A stretch of 55,055 nt of DNA from Lachnospiraceae bacterium (GTDB lineage: Bacteria; Bacillota_A; Clostridia; Lachnospirales; Lachnospiraceae), in assembly GCA_900764695.1 (NCBI GenBank), contig CAAFOY010000001.1, forward strand, positions 1 to 55,055, written 5' to 3'. This document shows positions 50,834-55,055 of this stretch, piece after piece. A program made the translations under genes and the position numbers. The notes beneath the pieces were generated by a model. That model worked only from the letters and a program-made list of their open reading frames with translations, ran no database searches and was not told the DNA's origin. How positions within the stretch are numbered: the first letter of the stretch is position 1; each line of letters begins with the position of its first letter.

Positions 50834-51751
50834 ATGGATAAAATACAGATGGAATTATTTGAGCAACTTACAGGATTACATGAGATTCCTGCCGGTGCTT
50901 ATAATATCAGGGCAAATAGCAAAAAGGATAGCAGAAATACAACTGCAAATATAGATATTGTAACTAAAGAAGACAAAGACGGCATTGATATTTATGTTAA
51001 GCCGGGAACAAAAAATGAAAGTGTGCACATCCCTGTTGTAATCAGCAAGACAGGTTTGGAGGAATGTGTATATAATGATTTTCATATTGGTGAAGGTGCA
51101 GATGTGCTTATAGTAGCAGGATGCGGAATTCACAATAGTGGGGACAAGCTTTCCAGACACGATGGAATTCATACATTTTACATTGGTAAGAATGCCAGAG
51201 TAAAGTATGTTGAAAAGCATTATGGCAAAGGCGATGGGAATGGTGAAAATGTTATGAACCCTACAACTATTGTAAATATAGAAGAGGGTGGATATATGGA
51301 AATGGAAACTGTTCAGATTAAGGGAATAGATTCCACTAACCGAGTTACAAAGGGAAAACTTGACAAGGATGCCAAGATTGTAATTACTGAGAGAATTATG
51401 ACTCACGGAAACCAGACAGCAACAACACGTTTTGAAGTTGACATGGATGGTGACGGTTCAAGTGCCAATGTTATTTCCCGTTCTGTGGCAAGGGATAATT
51501 CAAAACAGGTTTTTTATTCTGTAATTAACGGTAATGCAAGATGTAATGGTCATTCAGAGTGTGATGCCATTATTATGGATAATGCAAAGATTAGTGCCAT
51601 ACCGGAAATTACAGCTAATGATTTAGATGCTTCACTTATTCATGAGGCAGCTATAGGAAAAATTGCAGGGGAACAGCTTATTAAGTTACAAACTTTAGGT
51701 CTGACAGAAGCGGAAGCCGAAGAACAAATTGTTAACGGTTTCTTAAAATAA
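50834..51751 (+). CDS. sufB: SufB/SufD-like Fe-S scaffold protein (minimal SUF)
   Basis: 305 residues, shorter than classical SufB (~470) and SufD. It has the SufBD beta-helix core: IHTFYIGKNARVKYVEKHYG, TTIVNIEEGGYMEMETVQIKG and GHSECDAIIMDNAKISAIPEI. The C-terminal ending EAAIGKIAGEQLIKLQTLGL is typical. Cysteines in AGCGIHN, ARCNGHSEC and LEECVYND could ligate a cluster. The missing N-terminal region fits the compact SmsB type. Pairs with the upstream SufC-like ATPase. Confidence 0.9.
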   Translation: MDKIQMELFEQLTGLHEIPAGAYNIRANSKKDSRNTTANIDIVTKEDKDGIDIYVKPGTKNESVHIPVVISKTGLEECVYNDFHIGEGADVLIVAGCGIHNSGDKLSRHDGIHTFYIGKNARVKYVEKHYGKGDGNGENVMNPTTIVNIEEGGYMEMETVQIKGIDSTNRVTKGKLDKDAKIVITERIMTHGNQTATTRFEVDMDGDGSSANVISRSVARDNSKQVFYSVINGNARCNGHSECDAIIMDNAKISAIPEITANDLDASLIHEAAIGKIAGEQLIKLQTLGLTEAEAEEQIVNGFLK

Positions 51752-51980
51752 GGAGAATGTAATTTATGCTTCACAGCTTTTGATAATGGAATTACACATT
51801 TTGATTTGGCGAACTTAACGACATAGCACTTTAATTTCAAAGAATAATATTTAAAGACCTTAAATATATTTCAGTGATAGAGATTATTTAATTAAATTTA
51901 ATAAGTATTGCAAAAAGCAATTAGAGTTAGATTAAGTTTAGTTAAAGATTTCGGAAAGAAATATGTTTGAGGTCTTTTTT

Positions 51981-53771
51981 ATGAATGAAAAAATAGATAA
52001 TACATTAAATATAGCATTGAATCTGCCGGAAGAAGATTTGGAAAAGTCTCAGGAATTATCTGTGGGAATAGAAAATGATATTTGGGAGTTAATTATAAGA
52101 TATCAGGGGGATTTGGATGAACTAAGGAGATTGCCTAATGTTAACGTAAGAGAATTATCTAATGGATATGCAGTTATAACAACACCTAAAAACTTAATTG
52201 ATGCAATTAGCAATTTAGAGCAAATTATTTTTATTGAAAAACCTAAGAGATTAGAATATAGCGTACTAAATGGAAAGAGAGAATCTTGTATTAATCAGCT
52301 GCAACAGGACAATTTTTTAAATAATGGAATGGGTTTGTTTGGAGAAGGCGTTATTGTTGGCATTGCTGACAGTGGAATTGATTACACCAATTCGGTTTTT
52401 AGAAATCAGGACGGAAGTACGAGAATTTTAAGATTGTGGGATCAGGTAACGGATACGGTTTATAGTGAATCGGATATTAATCAGGCTTTGATGCTTGAAA
52501 ATTCTTATACGAAAGTTAATTCAAGGGATTTAACAGGACATGGAACTCATGTTGCCGGAATTGCTGCTGGAAATTTTGCAGACAATAAAAATAATAATCT
52601 TGGAATTGCAACAAAAAGCAAATTGGTAATTGTAAAAATGACAACAGCAACAGAAAATTCTTTTCCAAGAACAACGCGGCTAATGGAGGCAATAGACTTT
52701 ATTGTAAAAACAGCAAACGAATATAAAATGCCATTATCACTTAACATTAGTTTTGGCAACACATATGGCTCTCATGATGGAACAACATTAGTATCTTCAT
52801 ATATTAATTCGGTTATAGACGGAAACCGAATTTCAGTACAGATTGGAACGGGAAATGAGGGAGACGGCATTGGACATACATCAGGTTATGCTTTTTCTAA
52901 TGAGGATGTGGAACTACAGGTTTCGACATATCAGAAATCCATAAGCATACAGTTGTGGAAAGATTATGTGGATACATTTGCAATTCAGATTGAGGCACCT
53001 ACAGGAGAGAGAACACCGGTGATAAGGGAGAACAATAGAGAAAGTAATAGACTAAATAATGGAATAAGTGAGGAAACAAGTAATGAAATAGGAAGAAGTA
53101 TATCAGATAATGTAGAAAATAGAAGGGGCAATTCAATTAGCAGTTACACATTAGGAAATACTAATGTTTTCATATTGTACGGCTCACCGAAACCATATAC
53201 CAGGTATCAGGAAATTTATATGGATTTAATACCTGTCAATCAATACATAGATTCAGGAATATGGATTATAAGAATTATTCCTGAAGTAAGTGTTGTGGGA
53301 AGGTATGATATGTGGTTGCCGGGAAATCAGTCCATTAATACTTTTACGGGATTTTTAAAACCTGATCCGGAAATTACTTTGACAATACCATCGGCAACTG
53401 ACAAGGCAATTAGTGTAGGAGCCTATGATACAAGTACAGACAAGGTGGCAAGTTTCTCAGGAAGAGGTTTTACAAGAGAGAACAACCAGATAAAACCTGA
53501 CATAGTTGCACCGGGGGTAAACATAAGGTCGGCGGCTACAGGTGGTGGAACAACAGTTTTAAGCGGAACATCAATGGCAACACCTTTTGTAACAGGCAGT
53601 GCTGCTTTAATGATGGAATGGGGAATAGTAAGAGGCAATGATCCCTATCTTTATGGAGAAAAAATAAAAGCGTATCTGATACGTGGTGCAAAGCATCTGC
53701 CGGGGTATGAGCAGTGGCCTAATAAACAGGCAGGGTGGGGAGCGCTGTGTTTAAGGGATAGTTTGGTGTGA
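51981..53771 (+). CDS. Csp-like subtilisin-family (S8) serine protease
   Basis: About 596 residues. An N-terminal prodomain (about 1-100) lacks a signal peptide. The S8 catalytic domain has Asp in GIADSGIDYTN, His in GHGTHVAGIAAG and Ser in SGTSMATPFVTG, with a jellyroll-type insertion of about 170 residues between His and Ser regions. This matches Csp proteases of Clostridia (CspA/B/C), which process the cortex hydrolase SleC in germination. All three catalytic residues are kept, unlike the pseudoprotease Csp forms. I prefer ATG at 51981 (MNEKIDN), after GAGG; ATG at 51963 would add six residues. Confidence 0.85.
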   Translation: MNEKIDNTLNIALNLPEEDLEKSQELSVGIENDIWELIIRYQGDLDELRRLPNVNVRELSNGYAVITTPKNLIDAISNLEQIIFIEKPKRLEYSVLNGKRESCINQLQQDNFLNNGMGLFGEGVIVGIADSGIDYTNSVFRNQDGSTRILRLWDQVTDTVYSESDINQALMLENSYTKVNSRDLTGHGTHVAGIAAGNFADNKNNNLGIATKSKLVIVKMTTATENSFPRTTRLMEAIDFIVKTANEYKMPLSLNISFGNTYGSHDGTTLVSSYINSVIDGNRISVQIGTGNEGDGIGHTSGYAFSNEDVELQVSTYQKSISIQLWKDYVDTFAIQIEAPTGERTPVIRENNRESNRLNNGISEETSNEIGRSISDNVENRRGNSISSYTLGNTNVFILYGSPKPYTRYQEIYMDLIPVNQYIDSGIWIIRIIPEVSVVGRYDMWLPGNQSINTFTGFLKPDPEITLTIPSATDKAISVGAYDTSTDKVASFSGRGFTRENNQIKPDIVAPGVNIRSAATGGGTTVLSGTSMATPFVTGSAALMMEWGIVRGNDPYLYGEKIKAYLIRGAKHLPGYEQWPNKQAGWGALCLRDSLV

Positions 53772-53879
53772 AAAAATATATTTAACGACTGACGCGAGAT
53801 TTTTTCTCACAACATATTGAGTAAAGGAGAAAAAATGTGTTATATAATATAGTAAGAATAAATTGAGAGAGTTCAAACT

Positions 53880-54017
53880 ATGATATATGAATTTAGTTTA
53901 AAAAATTTTAGATCTTATAAATCAAATGCCTGGATTGATTTTACAGCTAAACCAATAGGGGAGTTTAAGGAAACACTTATTAATCAAGTATGTGATAAGA
54001 CTGAATTATTACCGTAA
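53880..54017 (+). pseudogene. N-terminal remnant of an AAA ATPase (AAA_15/OLD-like)
   Basis: An open stretch of 45 codons encodes MIYEFSLKNFRSYKSNAWID and a following FTAKPIGEFKE segment, then stops. This is the characteristic first strand and loop of SMC-like AAA_15 ATPases, found in abortive-infection and OLD-type proteins. The P-loop that should follow soon after is absent, and the next gene starts within 80 bases. It reads as a decayed or deleted gene. Family-level recognition only. Confidence 0.6.
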
Positions 54018-54093
54018 AATCAAAGAAACGTAGTGAACAAATTAAAATTGCAAAAAAATGAAGCTTATTTACAATAAGAAAGAAGTGAACAAA

Positions 54094-55008
54094 ATGGACA
54101 ATTATTTACAGAAACTTAACATTAACGAAAACCTAAAAAAAGAAATAAATTCATACAGGGAGAATTATCCTGTTAGTCATGAGTTATTGTACAGAATCCC
54201 TAAGCCAGACAATCTTTATTACGGAGATGAAATTTGGAATCAGGCGGTTACGGCATTACTTTGCGGGGAGAATATTTTGCTTGTGGGGCATAAGGCTACA
54301 GGTAAAAATATTTTTGCGGAAAATCTGGCAGCAGCCTTTGGAAGACCTAAGTGGGATATTTCTTTTCACGTAAATATGGATGCAGCATCTTTAATAGGTA
54401 TGGATACTTTTAGAAATGGAGAGGTAACTTTCAGACCGGGACCTGTTTACAGTGCAGCTAAGTCAGGCGGTTTTGCCATTCTTGATGAAATAAACATGGC
54501 GAAAAGTGAAGCAATGGCGGTACTACATGCAACTCTTGATTTTAGAAGAACTATTGATGTTCCAGGATATGACAGAATAGATTTGCATCCGGCAACAAGG
54601 TTTATTGCAACTATGAACTATGGATATTCAGGAACAAAAGAATTAAATGAAGCGTTGGTTTCAAGATTTGCAGTTATAAAAATGCCAATGATTTCTAAAG
54701 ATAATCTTATAAAACTTATACAGGACAAATTTGAAACGATAAGTGAGCAGGCGGCAGAAGAATTTGCCAATGTTTTTCTTGATTTACAGAAGAAGTGTGA
54801 AAATTCAGAGATATCATCTAAGGCATTGGATATTAGAGGATTGCTTGATTCCATAGCATTAATGGAAAAAGGACTTGAAGTTCATACAGCACTTGATATG
54901 GGAATAACTAATAAGTCTTTTGATATGTACGAACAGACACTTATAAAGGACACTATAGGGGCAAGAATTTCAAAGAAGATTAAAACAGAGGATTTGTTTA
55001 AAAAGTAA
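54094..55008 (+). CDS. MoxR-type AAA+ ATPase
   Basis: 304 residues. AAA_5/MoxR ATPase: Walker A LLVGHKATGKN (the usual Thr/Ser after Lys is Asn), Walker B FAILDEINMAKSEAM, sensor I ATMNYGYSG and an Arg-finger region in NEALVSRFAVIKMP. It contains HVNMDAASLIGMDTFRNGEV, typical of this branch. MoxR proteins act as chaperones for metal-centre or complex assembly, usually with a VWA-domain partner. No partner lies within the window, but the window ends 47 bases later. I prefer ATG 54094 over 54058. Complete at the C-terminus. Confidence 0.85.
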   Translation: MDNYLQKLNINENLKKEINSYRENYPVSHELLYRIPKPDNLYYGDEIWNQAVTALLCGENILLVGHKATGKNIFAENLAAAFGRPKWDISFHVNMDAASLIGMDTFRNGEVTFRPGPVYSAAKSGGFAILDEINMAKSEAMAVLHATLDFRRTIDVPGYDRIDLHPATRFIATMNYGYSGTKELNEALVSRFAVIKMPMISKDNLIKLIQDKFETISEQAAEEFANVFLDLQKKCENSEISSKALDIRGLLDSIALMEKGLEVHTALDMGITNKSFDMYEQTLIKDTIGARISKKIKTEDLFKK

Positions 55009-55055
55009 ATTATAAAAAAATTTATTAAAAGAATAATTAACTGAAATCTATTTAA

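Noticed and set aside
51755..51805. Terminator after sufB
   Set aside because: ATGTAATT/AATTACA pairing is weak and the loop long; not supported well enough to annotate.
53768..53810. Terminator after the Csp-like protease
   Set aside because: GTGTGAAAAAAT and ATTTTTTCTCAC pair well, but the T-run lies inside the stem and no U-tract follows.

Overview
The window is a strongly AT-rich chromosomal segment from a spore-forming Firmicute. The gene content (spoIIGA-sigE-sigG behind ftsZ, a YlmC/YmxH protein, a Csp-like subtilase), the secreted Lys-rich fibronectin-III proteins and the two-gene SUF system point to the Lachnospiraceae (Clostridium cluster XIVa). I do not assign a genus. No transposase, integrase, phage gene, CRISPR array, tRNA or rRNA was recognised.

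Layout. Positions 57-2376 hold ychF (minus) and lgt (plus). A 1.1-kb intergenic zone follows, with an exactly periodic array of inverted repeats (2644-3167) and a cluster of phased GTGG/CCAC boxes before mraZ. Positions 3499-14928 are the division and cell-wall (dcw) cluster: mraZ-rsmH-ftsL-two class B PBPs-mraY-murD-ftsW-ftsQ-ftsZ. It runs into the sporulation block spoIIGA-sigE-sigG, whose promoter carries Spo0A-type boxes. Next come ymxH, nrdR, yqeG, a structured RNA-like element, aroE, a divergent aroD-aroK fusion, efp and a 2-hydroxyacid dehydrogenase behind a perfect Rex operator.

Positions 23461-34615 are an accessory region of secreted proteins. Four are GH128-like glycoside hydrolases (predicted endo-beta-1,3-glucanases) and three are carbohydrate-binding-type proteins. 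Six of the seven end in a lysine-rich FN3 domain. An SSB-like protein sits among them. A lysine riboswitch then controls dapA-dapB, followed by a small lipoprotein, a SPOR-domain amidase and nadE. A second inverted-repeat array (40891-41205, exact 112-bp period) precedes the unit addB-addA-LD-carboxypeptidase-sufC-sufB, a Csp-like protease, a decayed ATPase fragment and a MoxR-type AAA ATPase.

How parts work together. The dcw cluster makes septal peptidoglycan and passes directly into the early sporulation sigma cascade. A hairpin covers the ribosome-binding site of the second PBP gene and a possible internal promoter lies in its loop, which suggests different translation of read-through and internally started mRNA. 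Shikimate genes are divergently arranged, and lysine/diaminopimelate synthesis is riboswitch-controlled. The glucanase/FN3 region looks like a surface beta-glucan (or wall-glycan) degrading set, with AAAACGTTT candidate operators at two of its promoters. The two periodic inverted-repeat arrays, which differ in stem base but share a CATA/TATG apex, are the least explained structures here.
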